64,000 nt of DNA, taken from assembly GCF_012524075.1 (NCBI RefSeq), contig NZ_JAAZUI010000002.1, positions 148,408-212,407 of the forward strand. Reading direction: 5' to 3'. Position numbers and translations under genes: made by a program. Numbering within the stretch: the first letter of the stretch is position 1; each line of letters begins with the position of its first letter. The notes under the pieces are model-generated. The model saw only the letters and a list, made by a program, of their open reading frames with translations, was not told the origin of the DNA and did no database searches. Positions 56,522-64,000 of this stretch are shown here, in pieces. The DNA is from Lutibacter sp. B1 (lineage in GTDB: Bacteria > Bacteroidota > Bacteroidia > Flavobacteriales > Flavobacteriaceae).

Positions 56522-58108
56522 ATGAGTTTTTTAAAAGAAATAGAGCGTAGACGTACATTTGGAATTATTTCTCACCCTGATGCCGGTAAAACAACTTTAA
56601 CCGAAAAATTATTACTATTTGGTGGTGCAATACAAGAAGCAGGTGCTGTAAAAAATAATAAAATTAAAAAAGGAGCTACTTCCGATTTTATGGAAATTGA
56701 GCGCCAACGTGGTATTTCTGTTGCAACCTCAGTACTGGCTTTTATTTATAAAGATAAGAAAATCAATATTTTAGATACTCCAGGACACAAAGACTTTGCC
56801 GAAGACACTTTTAGAACTTTAACGGCTGTAGATAGTGTAATTGTGGTTATAGACGTTGCTAAAGGTGTTGAAGAGCAAACCGAAAAACTGGTTGAAGTTT
56901 GTAGAATGCGAAAAATTCCAATGATTGTTTTTATCAATAAATTAGACCGTGAAGGTAAAGATGCTTTTGATTTATTAGATGAAGTTGAACAAAAATTGGG
57001 CTTAACTGTTACTCCTTTAAGTTTCCCTATTGGTATGGGTTACGATTTTAAAGGGATTTATAACATTTATGAGAAAAAACTAAATCTTTTTTCTAACGAA
57101 AACAAACAAACTGTATCAAAAGGTATAGAATTTACTGATATCTCTACTCCGGAACTTGATAAAATTATTGGAGAAAAATCGGCTAAAACATTAAGAGAAG
57201 AATTGGAATTGGTAAATGAAGTATATCCTGAATTTAATAAACAAGAATATTTAAACAGTGAATTACAACCTGTATTTTTTGGCTCGGCTTTAAATAATTT
57301 TGGAGTAAAAGAATTGCTGGATTGTTTTATTCAAATAGCACCTTCACCACAACCTAAAAAAGCTGAAGAGCGCTTAATAGATTCTAAAGAAGATCAATTA
57401 ACAGGTTTTGTGTTTAAAATTCATGCCAATATGGATCCTAACCACAGAAACCGATTGGCTTTTATTAAAATTGTTTCCGGCACATTTAAAAGAAATGCTC
57501 CTTATTTACACATTCGTTTAAATAAGAAATTAAAATTTTCGAGTCCAAATACATTTTTTGCTGAAAAAAAAGAAATTATTGATGAATCATTCCCCGGTGA
57601 TATTGTAGGAATACCTGATACAGGTAATTTTAAAATTGGAGATACACTTACTGAAGGTGAAATACTTAATTTTAAAGGAATTCCCAGCTTTTCACCTGAA
57701 CATTTCCGTTATGTAAATAATGCTGACCCATTAAAAGCAAAGCAATTATTTAAAGGTTTAGATCAATTAATGGATGAAGGTGTTGCGCAATTATTTACAC
57801 TCGATTTAAATGGAAGAAAAGTTATTGGTACTGTAGGTGCTTTACAATACGAAGTAATTCAGTACAGGTTAGAGCATGAATATGGTGCTAAATGCAGTTA
57901 CGAAAATTTAAACGTTTATAAAGCTTGTTGGGTTGATCCTGAAAACCCTAAAAATGAAGAATTTAAAGAGTTTAAAAGAATTAAACAACGTTATTTAGCA
58001 AAAGATAAACAAGGTAAATTAGTTTTTTTAGCAGATTCAGCTTTTTCATTACAAATGACTCAAGATAAATATCCTACTGTAAAATTGCATTTTACAAGTG
58101 AGTTTTAA
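56522..58108 (+). CDS. prfC: Peptide chain release factor 3
   Basis: 528-residue translational GTPase that recycles RF1/RF2. G1 is SHPDAGKTT, G2 surrounds ATSDFMEIERQRGIS, G3 DTPGHKD, G4 NKLDRE. The family-specific C-terminus (FRYVNNADPLKAKQLFKGLDQL, EYGAKCSYE) distinguishes it from EF-G. Confidence 0.96.
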   Translation: MSFLKEIERRRTFGIISHPDAGKTTLTEKLLLFGGAIQEAGAVKNNKIKKGATSDFMEIERQRGISVATSVLAFIYKDKKINILDTPGHKDFAEDTFRTLTAVDSVIVVIDVAKGVEEQTEKLVEVCRMRKIPMIVFINKLDREGKDAFDLLDEVEQKLGLTVTPLSFPIGMGYDFKGIYNIYEKKLNLFSNENKQTVSKGIEFTDISTPELDKIIGEKSAKTLREELELVNEVYPEFNKQEYLNSELQPVFFGSALNNFGVKELLDCFIQIAPSPQPKKAEERLIDSKEDQLTGFVFKIHANMDPNHRNRLAFIKIVSGTFKRNAPYLHIRLNKKLKFSSPNTFFAEKKEIIDESFPGDIVGIPDTGNFKIGDTLTEGEILNFKGIPSFSPEHFRYVNNADPLKAKQLFKGLDQLMDEGVAQLFTLDLNGRKVIGTVGALQYEVIQYRLEHEYGAKCSYENLNVYKACWVDPENPKNEEFKEFKRIKQRYLAKDKQGKLVFLADSAFSLQMTQDKYPTVKLHFTSEF

Positions 58109-58137
58109 TATTTTATTTTGTTATTCGTAGAGAAGAA

Positions 58138-58187
58138 AAACGAAGAACCTTATATTAAAACTGTTTAAGATTCTTCACTCTTTTTTA
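58138..58187. terminator. Bidirectional terminator between prfC and the cystathionine synthase gene
   Basis: GAAGAACCTT / AAGATTCTTC, a 10-bp stem with one wobble pair on the minus strand, T runs on both sides. Confidence 0.65.
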
Positions 58188-58208
58188 TTCGTTTAAAATA
58201 ACATCTTT

Positions 58209-59570
58209 TTATTGTATTGAGCGTATTACATCGTGTTTAGTGATAATATTATAATTATCATTACCTAAATCAACCAAAACAGCTCCATTTTCTTTCGTAA
58301 TTAATTTTGAAATAATATCAATTGATGAAGAGCTTGGCACTATAGGAAAAGGTGCTCTCATTACCTCTTTTATAGGTTTGTTAGCAATATCTTTATCATC
58401 AAAATACATTTTGAATAAATCTCCTTCATCTACAGAACCCACAAAACCATTTACATCAGTTACCGGAATTTGAGAAATGTTGTTTTGGCGCATTCTTTCA
58501 ATTGCATGAGAAACCAATTCTTCAGTTTTAACCGAAATTAAAGGTTCATTTAATCTGTCTTTAATCAAATCAATTGCCACTATCTTTTCTTCATCTAAAA
58601 AACCACGCTCACGCATCCAATCATCATTAAACATTTTACCAACATATCTGCTTCCATGATCGTGAAACAGTACAACAACTACATCATCTTTTGTAAAATA
58701 CTCTTTTAATTGCAATAAACCTTTTACAGCTGAACCTGCCGAATTTCCTACAAAAATCCCTTCTTCTTTCGCTATTTTGCGTGTGTAAACCGCTGCATCT
58801 TTATCGGTAACTTTCGTAAAACCGTCAATTACACTAAAATCAACATTTTTTGGCAAAATATCTTCACCTATACCTTCCGTTATATAAGGATAAATTTCAT
58901 TTTCATCAAAAATTCCGGTTTCGTGATACTTTTTAAATACCGATCCGTACGTATCAATTCCCCAAACCTTGATATTTGGATTTTTTTCTTTTAAATATTT
59001 TCCTATTCCTGAAATGGTGCCTCCAGTACCCACACCAGCAACAAAATGAGTGATTTTACCTTGTGTTTGTTCCCAAATTTCAGGACCTGTTTTTTGATAA
59101 TGTGCTATAGAATTTGAAGGATTATCATATTGATTTACATACCAAGAATTTGGCGTTTCAGTAGCTAAACGTTTTGAAACCGAGTAATACGACTTTGGAT
59201 CTTCAGGCTCAACATTTGTAGGACATACAATAACTTCAGCTCCAACAGCTCTTAAAATATCCATTTTTTCTTTAGACTGTTTATCACTAATAACACAAAT
59301 AAGTTTATAGCCTTTAACAATAGCTGTTAAAGCCAAACCCATACCTGTATTACCCGAAGTACCTTCAATTATAGTTCCTCCTGGTTTTAGAAGTCCTTTA
59401 GCTTCAGCGTCTTCAATCATTTTTACTGCCATTCGATCTTTTGCTGAATTTCCCGGATTAAAAGTTTCAACCTTAGCCAAAACTAACGCATCAATTTCTT
59501 TAACAGTTTTATTTAGTTTTACCAATGGCGTGTTACCAATGGTTTCCAATATATTTTTAGCGTAAATCAT
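58209..59570 (-). CDS. Cystathionine beta-synthase (PLP enzyme with CBS domains)
   Basis: 453 residues. Fold-type II PLP domain: PLP Lys in NPGNSAKDRMA, SGNTGMGLALTA, GTGGTISG and GNSAGSAV. Two CBS modules follow (about 335-453, ISVKTEELVSHAIERMRQ and VPSSSSIDIISKLI), typical of CBS-regulated cystathionine synthases. Condenses serine and homocysteine; cysteine synthase activity is an alternative. Single leftward gene. Confidence 0.9.
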   Translation of the reverse strand: MIYAKNILETIGNTPLVKLNKTVKEIDALVLAKVETFNPGNSAKDRMAVKMIEDAEAKGLLKPGGTIIEGTSGNTGMGLALTAIVKGYKLICVISDKQSKEKMDILRAVGAEVIVCPTNVEPEDPKSYYSVSKRLATETPNSWYVNQYDNPSNSIAHYQKTGPEIWEQTQGKITHFVAGVGTGGTISGIGKYLKEKNPNIKVWGIDTYGSVFKKYHETGIFDENEIYPYITEGIGEDILPKNVDFSVIDGFTKVTDKDAAVYTRKIAKEEGIFVGNSAGSAVKGLLQLKEYFTKDDVVVVLFHDHGSRYVGKMFNDDWMRERGFLDEEKIVAIDLIKDRLNEPLISVKTEELVSHAIERMRQNNISQIPVTDVNGFVGSVDEGDLFKMYFDDKDIANKPIKEVMRAPFPIVPSSSSIDIISKLITKENGAVLVDLGNDNYNIITKHDVIRSIQ

Positions 59571-59643
59571 CTTTTTAGTTTAGTTGTGCAAATGTACAAT
59601 GTTTTGTAAAAAAATATAACAAACAGCATACTTTGATAAGAGT

Positions 59644-60879
59644 TTATTCGAATTTAATCGATTTTGCAGGATTTATTTTTGAAATAATTAATGATGGTAT
59701 TATCAGCATTAACAAACATAAAAGTAAAGTACCTATATTTAATAAAAGAATATAGCCAAAATCAATATAAACAGGAACGTTATTAACGTAATATGATTCA
59801 GGATTTAATGTAATAAAACCTGTAACCTTTTGAATAAACAATAAAAGAAGTCCCAATAAATTACCCCAAAACAACCCTTTTAAAATTAAATAGGCTGCAT
59901 TGTATAAAAATATTTTTCTTACGCTTTTATTATTACCTCCCAAAGCCTTTAAAATTCCTATCATTTGGGTTCTTTCCAAAATTAAAACCAGTAAAGCTGT
60001 AATCATATTAATTCCTGCCACTAAAATCATTATCGCAATAATTAAATACACATTTTTATCAAATAAACTAATCCATTCAAATATTGCAGGGTATTTTTCA
60101 ACAATACTCTGGCTGTTTAAAATAGAAGGCGTTTGTTCGTAAACCTCATTAGTTTTAAGCTTAATATCATCAAAATTATTGATTAAAACTTCAAAACCGC
60201 CAATCTCATTTTCATCCCATCTATTCATTTTTTGAATATGTCTGATATCACCTAAAACAAAACTCTTATCAAATTCCTGGAATCCGGAATTGTAAATTCC
60301 AACAGCTTTTACCACTCTAACCCAAGGAGCTTTAGAAGGATCTTCTTTCACAAAAAAAACATTGAAAGTATCACCTAAATTAATATGAAGTCGGTTTGAT
60401 ATTTCTTCAGAAATCAACACATCATTAGAAATACCTTCTGAATAATTGGGCAAAACACCTTTGGTTAAATATTCTTCAAAAAAAGACCAATCATAATCGT
60501 TTGAAACTCCTTTTAAAATAATTCCTTCAAAATCAGTTTCAGTTCTAATAATACCGGCTTTTGTAGCGTAAATTTGTATATTTTTAATATCATCAACACC
60601 TTTAAATTTCGGATAAAAATCTTGATTTTTAGAAATAGGATTTAATGTAATTTCAGAATTATTGTTATCAAAATTAGTAATTTGGATATGCCCGTTAAAA
60701 CCTGATAATTTTTCTCTAATTTTTTGTTGTAAGCCTATACCGGTAGCAATAGAAATCATCATAATAACAATACCTAGAGCAATAGCAATAATTGCAATTT
60801 TTATTATTGGAGACGATATAGTACTTTTATGCTGTTTTGCAGCAATAATACGTTTTGCAATAAATAACTCGTAATTCAA
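59644..60879 (-). CDS. LolC/LolE-family ABC permease (FtsX-like)
   Basis: 411 residues: N-terminal membrane helix (about 22-48), a large periplasmic MacB-like domain, then three helices with the FtsX motif RTQMIGILKALGGNNKSVRKIF. It starts FIAKRIIAAKQ as LolE-like proteins do. A matching LolD ATPase is at 38295-38957. Likely acts in outer-membrane lipoprotein export. It is divergent from namZ with an 8-bp gap. Confidence 0.85.
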   Translation of the reverse strand: MNYELFIAKRIIAAKQHKSTISSPIIKIAIIAIALGIVIMMISIATGIGLQQKIREKLSGFNGHIQITNFDNNNSEITLNPISKNQDFYPKFKGVDDIKNIQIYATKAGIIRTETDFEGIILKGVSNDYDWSFFEEYLTKGVLPNYSEGISNDVLISEEISNRLHINLGDTFNVFFVKEDPSKAPWVRVVKAVGIYNSGFQEFDKSFVLGDIRHIQKMNRWDENEIGGFEVLINNFDDIKLKTNEVYEQTPSILNSQSIVEKYPAIFEWISLFDKNVYLIIAIMILVAGINMITALLVLILERTQMIGILKALGGNNKSVRKIFLYNAAYLILKGLFWGNLLGLLLLFIQKVTGFITLNPESYYVNNVPVYIDFGYILLLNIGTLLLCLLMLIIPSLIISKINPAKSIKFE

Positions 60880-60887
60880 TTTTATAA

Positions 60888-62129
60888 ATGATTTCTAAAC
60901 TGTTCAAAAATACATATTTCTTATTGGTTTTAATATGCTTTTTTTGTTTGATTTCCTGTTCAGCAAAAAATGAAGACAAAAAAACTACGTCAATAAATAA
61001 AAATAATACTGCCAATACTGTTTTCAAAAATGAAATTATTGTTGGTGCTAACAGTACAGAACTGTATTTACCATTATTAAAAGGAAAAAAAGTTGGAATT
61101 ATTGCTAACCAAACAAGCGTTATTTTTAATAAAAATGGCTATACACATTTGGTTGATTCATTACTTTTACAAAATGTAACTATCAAAAAAGTGTTTTCTC
61201 CTGAGCATGGTTTTAGAGGAAAAGCTGATGCAAGTGAAACTGTTAAAGATGGTTTTGATGCAAAATCGGGTTTACCAATTATTTCACTCTACGGAAAAAA
61301 CAAAAAACCAACTGCTGAACAACTTAACGATATTGATGTTATTGTTTTTGACATTCAAGATGTTGGTGTTCGTTTTTACACTTACATTTCAACATTACAT
61401 TATGTTATGGAAGCTTGTGCCGAAAGCAATATCCCCGTAATTGTTTTAGACAGACCCAACCCAAACGGACATTATATTGACGGCCCTACTTTACAAATTA
61501 AACACACAAGTTTTGTTGGTATGCATACTGTACCGCTAGTTTATGGAATGACTATTGGTGAATATGCACAAATGATAAATGGTGAAAACTGGCTGAAAAA
61601 TAATGTCAAATGTAACTTAACTATTATTCCTTTAAAAAATTATACGCATAATAGTTCGTACAGTTTACCTATTCGCCCCTCACCTAACCTTCCGAATGAT
61701 ATGGCAATAAATTTATATCCAAGTTTAGGTTTTTTTGAAGGAACTACCATTAATGCAGGTCGCGGTACTGAAAATCAATTTCAACAATATGGCGCACCTT
61801 TTTTCCCGAAAAGTGAATTCAGTTATACGCCACAACCAAATTTTGGTTCAAAACACCCAAAACACGAAAGTAAATTATGTTATGGTGTAAATTTAAAAAA
61901 CACTCCAAAACTAAATTATGTAAACATTCAATGGCTTATTGATGCTTATAATAAAACTCCGAAAAATGAAAGCTTTTTTGGTTCAACCTTCACTATTCAT
62001 GCAGGAAATACTGAATTGGAAAATCAACTAAAAAACGGATTGTCAGCCAAACAAATACACGATTCTTGGCAACCTGAAATTGAGAAATTTAAAAAAATTA
62101 GAGCTAAATATTTATTATACTCTAATTAA
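60888..62129 (+). CDS. NamZ-like exo-beta-N-acetylmuramidase (DUF1343) lipoprotein
   Basis: 413 residues with a lipoprotein signal (lipobox LISC near residue 24) and one DUF1343 domain: KKVGIIANQTSV, FSPEHGFRG, DIQDVGVRFYTY, VLDRPNPNG and NAGRGTENQFQQ. NamZ enzymes remove terminal MurNAc from muropeptides in cell-wall recycling. The cas genes begin 78 bp after it on the same strand. Confidence 0.9.
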   Translation: MISKLFKNTYFLLVLICFFCLISCSAKNEDKKTTSINKNNTANTVFKNEIIVGANSTELYLPLLKGKKVGIIANQTSVIFNKNGYTHLVDSLLLQNVTIKKVFSPEHGFRGKADASETVKDGFDAKSGLPIISLYGKNKKPTAEQLNDIDVIVFDIQDVGVRFYTYISTLHYVMEACAESNIPVIVLDRPNPNGHYIDGPTLQIKHTSFVGMHTVPLVYGMTIGEYAQMINGENWLKNNVKCNLTIIPLKNYTHNSSYSLPIRPSPNLPNDMAINLYPSLGFFEGTTINAGRGTENQFQQYGAPFFPKSEFSYTPQPNFGSKHPKHESKLCYGVNLKNTPKLNYVNIQWLIDAYNKTPKNESFFGSTFTIHAGNTELENQLKNGLSAKQIHDSWQPEIEKFKKIRAKYLLYSN

Positions 62130-62207
62130 AACAATTCTAAATAATACATTGTTAATCAAATAATTACTAATTTAGTTTTATCATTTATACTCTTAAATGT
62201 AAAAGCT

Positions 62208-63092
62208 ATGATTAAAAGGACCCTATTTTTTGGTAACAAAACGTCATTAACAACAAAACTTGAACAATTAGTAATAAAAACAGACCAAAGAGAAGTTACA
62301 GTACCTATTGAAGATATTGGTTTTGTTGTGCTAGAACACCCTGAAATTTATATTTCAATACCTACGCTAACAAAACTTTCGGATACTAATGTTGCTGTTA
62401 TCTTTTGTGATGCAAAACATATGCCTTGCAGTATGTTATTAAATTTAAATAATCATTACATACAACAAGCTTTATTTGAAAATCAAATCAACGCTTCTGC
62501 ACCATTAAAAAAACAACTTTGGCAACAAACCGTAAAAACAAAAATAAAACATCAAGCCAAACATTTGCAATTATTAAATAAACCTTACGATGTTTTGTAC
62601 TATTTTGAATCTAAGGTTTTAAGCGGAGATACCGAAAATATGGAAGGCGTTGCAGCCGCTCACTATTGGAAACATCTTTTTGATTTTAATTTTAAAAGAG
62701 AACGATATGGAGACTATCCTAATTTATTTTTAAACTATGGTTATATTGTTTTAAGGGCAGCTGTAGCCAGAGCCATTGCAGGAAGCGGTCTTTTAAGCAC
62801 ACTTGGCATTCACCACCACAATAAATACAATGCCTTTTGTTTAGCCGATGACATTATGGAACCTTTCAGACCTTTGGTTGATGCTAAAGTAATTGATATT
62901 ATAAATAGATTTCCAGATAAAGAATTGACTGTAGAAATTAAAGCCGAGCTTTTAAACGTATTAACTCAAACAGTATATTTTGATGATGTTAAAAGTCCTT
63001 TAATGGTAGCTTTAACAAAAACAACTAATTCACTGCAACAATGTTACAGTGGTACAACACGAAAAATAAATTATCCTTCTTTATGGAACTAA
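62208..63092 (+). CDS. cas1: CRISPR-associated integrase Cas1, type II-C
   Basis: 294 residues. Begins MIKRTLFFGN and carries LEHPEIYIS, ASAPLKKQLWQQTV and GVAAAHYWKHLF, the hallmark of type II Cas1 from Bacteroidota. Metal and catalytic residues look intact: E136 (MEGVAA), the His cluster at 192-194 (LGIHHH) and E208 (IMEPFRP). With Cas2 it integrates spacers into an array. Unusually no cas9 precedes it; the upstream gene is namZ. cas2 starts inside its last codons. Confidence 0.95.
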   Translation: MIKRTLFFGNKTSLTTKLEQLVIKTDQREVTVPIEDIGFVVLEHPEIYISIPTLTKLSDTNVAVIFCDAKHMPCSMLLNLNNHYIQQALFENQINASAPLKKQLWQQTVKTKIKHQAKHLQLLNKPYDVLYYFESKVLSGDTENMEGVAAAHYWKHLFDFNFKRERYGDYPNLFLNYGYIVLRAAVARAIAGSGLLSTLGIHHHNKYNAFCLADDIMEPFRPLVDAKVIDIINRFPDKELTVEIKAELLNVLTQTVYFDDVKSPLMVALTKTTNSLQQCYSGTTRKINYPSLWN

Positions 63093-63412
63093 ATGCTTAT
63101 AGAATTATGTGGTTATTTGTTTTTTTTGATTTGCCTACTGAAACTAAAAAAGATAGACGAAATGCACAGCAATTTAGAAAAAACCTTATAAAAGATGGCT
63201 TTACTATGATGCAATACTCAGTTTATATAAGGCATTGTGCCAGTAGTGAAAGTGCTGATGTACATGAAAAGAGAATACATAAATTATTACCGCCATTAGG
63301 AAAAGTGAGTGTGCTTAGAATTACAGACAAACAATTTGGAAATATTTTAAATTTTTGGGGAAAGTTCGAAGTCCCCAAAGAACCACAACCACAGCAATTG
63401 GAATTGTTTTAG
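63083..63412 (+). CDS. cas2: CRISPR-associated protein Cas2, type II-C
   Basis: 109 residues from ATG 63083, overlapping cas1 by 10 bp; a start inside cas1 at 63041 would add an unnatural tail. Ferredoxin-like fold with VFFDLPTETKKDR (conserved Asp), FTMMQYSVYIRHC and the C-terminal PQQLELF motif typical of type II-C Cas2. Structural partner of Cas1 in spacer acquisition. Confidence 0.95.
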   Translation: MELNAYRIMWLFVFFDLPTETKKDRRNAQQFRKNLIKDGFTMMQYSVYIRHCASSESADVHEKRIHKLLPPLGKVSVLRITDKQFGNILNFWGKFEVPKEPQPQQLELF

Positions 63413-63479
63413 CTTAAACAATGTTAATTTCCTTCCAATATAATTACCTAATTTCTTATTTTTTAATTAATTTAGTGGC

Positions 63480-63606
63480 AGATGATTGTCAATCAGTGAG
63501 GTATGGTGAGCTCTGGCGAAATAATGAGGACTATACCGTTTGAATAAAGAGATTGCAATAATGAATTTCGCATTTAAAACCTGATTTTCTCAATCAGGTT
63601 TTTTTA
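63480..63606 (+). ncRNA. Candidate structured RNA downstream of cas2
   Basis: No open frame of note. Hairpin 1: TGATT-GTC-AATCA (63483-63495). Helix 2: GGTATGGT (63500-63507) with ACTATACC (63530-63537), one wobble. GCGAAAT (63516-63522), inside that loop, can pair with ATTTCGC (63565-63571) outside it, a possible pseudoknot. The unit ends in a strong intrinsic terminator. Candidates include a CRISPR-related RNA such as tracrRNA (no anti-repeat can be checked here) or an unrelated small RNA family. Confidence 0.55.
63577..63606 (+). terminator. Intrinsic terminator of the RNA downstream of cas2
   Basis: AAACCTGATT / AATCAGGTTT, 5-nt loop, then a T run to 63605. Confidence 0.9.
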
Positions 63607-63616
63607 AAACAAAATA

Positions 63617-63732
63617 TTTGTAAACCACATTAGAATGTAAAAAATGCCCCAATCTTGCCAATTAAATACAAAAAAGAAGCATTTTTATTTACGATATTTC
63701 ACTTTAAACACTTGATTATTAGAAGCTAAAAA
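63617..63732. repeat. 116-bp direct repeat, copy 1
   Basis: Identical to 63878-63993 except at six positions. It holds the last codons of a leftward gene plus its downstream hairpin (AAAAATGC / GCATTTTT). Similarity stops abruptly on both sides. Confidence 0.95.
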
Positions 63733-63783
63733 TACAAGCACCCTTCGACTCCGCTCAGGATAAAATATCGTGTTTTCTAATCT
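63685..63783 (-). pseudogene. Stranded 3' end of a duplicated gene (copy 1)
   Basis: On the minus strand the frame ends VFLASNNQVFKVKYRK and stop at 63685-63687, matching the tail of the gene leaving the window (copy 2). Upstream of 63733 the frame runs into unrelated sequence and a stop, so this is a remnant without a body. A hydrophobic-NNQV-basic tail would fit a type IX secretion C-terminal signal; that is only a guess. Confidence 0.6.
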
Positions 63784-63794
63784 TTAATTCAAAT
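63741..63794. repeat. Inter-repeat segment with dispersed-repeat-like motif
   Basis: CCCTTCGACTCCGCTCAGGA (63741-63760) resembles a short element common in intergenic DNA of Bacteroidota (complement GAGCGGAGTCGAAGGG). It is joined to AATATCGTGTTTTCTAATC and following bases (63764-63794). Function unknown. Confidence 0.45.
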
Positions 63795-63877
63795 CGAAAA
63801 AATATCTGATTAATTTATTAAAACTACTTTTCCTTTTTTCGATTCACAAACACTCCTTAAAAAAATAAAATGAGGTG

Positions 63878-63993
63878 TTTGTAAACCACATTAGAATGTA
63901 AAAAATGCCTCAATCTTGTCAATTAAATACAAAAAAGAAGCATTTTTATTTACGATATTTCACCTTAATTACTTGGTTATTAGAAGCTAAAAA
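63878..63993. repeat. 116-bp direct repeat, copy 2
   Basis: Partner of 63617-63732, 261 bp further on. It contains the true 3' end of the gene leaving the window. Confidence 0.95.
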
Positions 63994-64000
63994 CGCTACT
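63946..64000 (-). CDS. 3' end of a leftward gene (partial)
   Basis: Only the last 17 codons are visible: VAFLASNNQVIKVKYRK then stop at 63946-63948. Compared with copy 1, the coding differences are AAT/AAC, GTG/GTA and AAA/AAG (silent) and TTT/ATT (Phe/Ile), the pattern of real coding sequence under selection. The product cannot be identified from this fragment. Confidence 0.6.
   Translation of the reverse strand, partial: VAFLASNNQVIKVKYRK

Noticed and set aside
62130..62207. tracrRNA or array remnant between namZ and cas1
   Set aside because: The 78-bp gap is plain AT-rich sequence with no hairpin, terminator or repeat.
63480..63606. Firm call of tracrRNA for the RNA after cas2
   Set aside because: No direct repeat is available in the window to test an anti-repeat, and the 5' part folds on itself. 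Left as an unnamed RNA candidate.
63413..64000. CRISPR array directly after cas2
   Set aside because: No unit recurs with regular spacing; the only repeat is a 116-bp pair that encodes a protein tail.
1..64000. tRNA and rRNA genes, insertion sequences, prophage
   Set aside because: Gaps between genes were read for tRNA-like cloverleaf ends and transposase remnants; none seen apart from the repeat pair near 63.6-64 kb.

Overview
The window is a gene-dense, strongly AT-rich chromosomal segment from a member of the Bacteroidota, most likely a Flavobacteriaceae species. The evidence is protein-family content (DUF1573, DUF3276/PUR, DUF5916, BatA, Bacteroidota-length NusB, YbbR, RprX/RprY-like two-component pair, NamZ/DUF1343), promoters of the Bacteroidota type (TTG about 18-22 bp upstream of TAnnTTTG), near absence of Shine-Dalgarno sequences, and many short perfect-palindrome terminators between converging genes. 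No rRNA, tRNA or intact insertion sequence was found. Nearly everything up to about 62 kb looks like core genome.

Layout. 1-10 kb: tail of an FAD/Fe-S oxidoreductase, valS, a DUF1573 protein, a PDZ aspartyl protease, an aminotransferase with murB, and a mannose-6-phosphate isomerase/cysteine desulfurase pair. 10-20 kb: Smr protein, tyrosine-phosphatase-like protein, PAP2 phosphatase, folE, hisS, kdsB, BrkB membrane protein, a four-helix-bundle protein, nadC, then rlmH-rdgB. 20-32 kb: FecCD/FecE-type ABC transporter without a binding protein, M28 peptidase, holA beside an orphan HsdR-N nuclease-like protein, a glycosyltransferase, a YciO-like protein, a two-component system, then the leftward cluster nusB-DUF1573-yajC-ybbR-coaE. 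32-46 kb: ABC exporter, DUF3276 protein, sucC, DUF5916 barrel protein, lolD, mtnN, BatA protein overlapping a dihydroorotase-like protein that has lost its metal site, a hydrolase, polyphosphate glucokinase, Nudix and PlsC-like enzymes. 46-52 kb: divergent dps/oxyR, several small genes, a probable small RNA, and nrdG-nrdD behind a cobalamin riboswitch. 52-62 kb: adenine deaminase, small membrane proteins, queD, idi, a yceI-marR pair, prfC, cystathionine beta-synthase, a LolC/E-type permease and a NamZ-like lipoprotein.

The last 2 kb differ. A type II-C cas1-cas2 pair lies directly downstream of namZ with no cas9 before it and no repeat-spacer array before the window ends. It is followed by a probable structured RNA (three hairpins, a possible pseudoknot and a strong intrinsic terminator) and by a 116-bp direct repeat. 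Both repeat copies carry the same 3' end of a leftward protein-coding gene, and most of their coding differences are synonymous. One copy is a stranded remnant and the other runs off the window. This is the best place to look for something undescribed: an adaptation module separated from its effector, an adjacent RNA of unknown family, and recombination scars.

The functional themes are redox and anaerobic adaptation (OxyR-Dps; B12-controlled anaerobic ribonucleotide reductase), envelope biogenesis (murB, kdsB, LolD and LolC/E, NamZ, YbbR, PlsC) and translation (valS, hisS, rlmH, prfC). All assignments come from reading motifs by eye; no database search was run.
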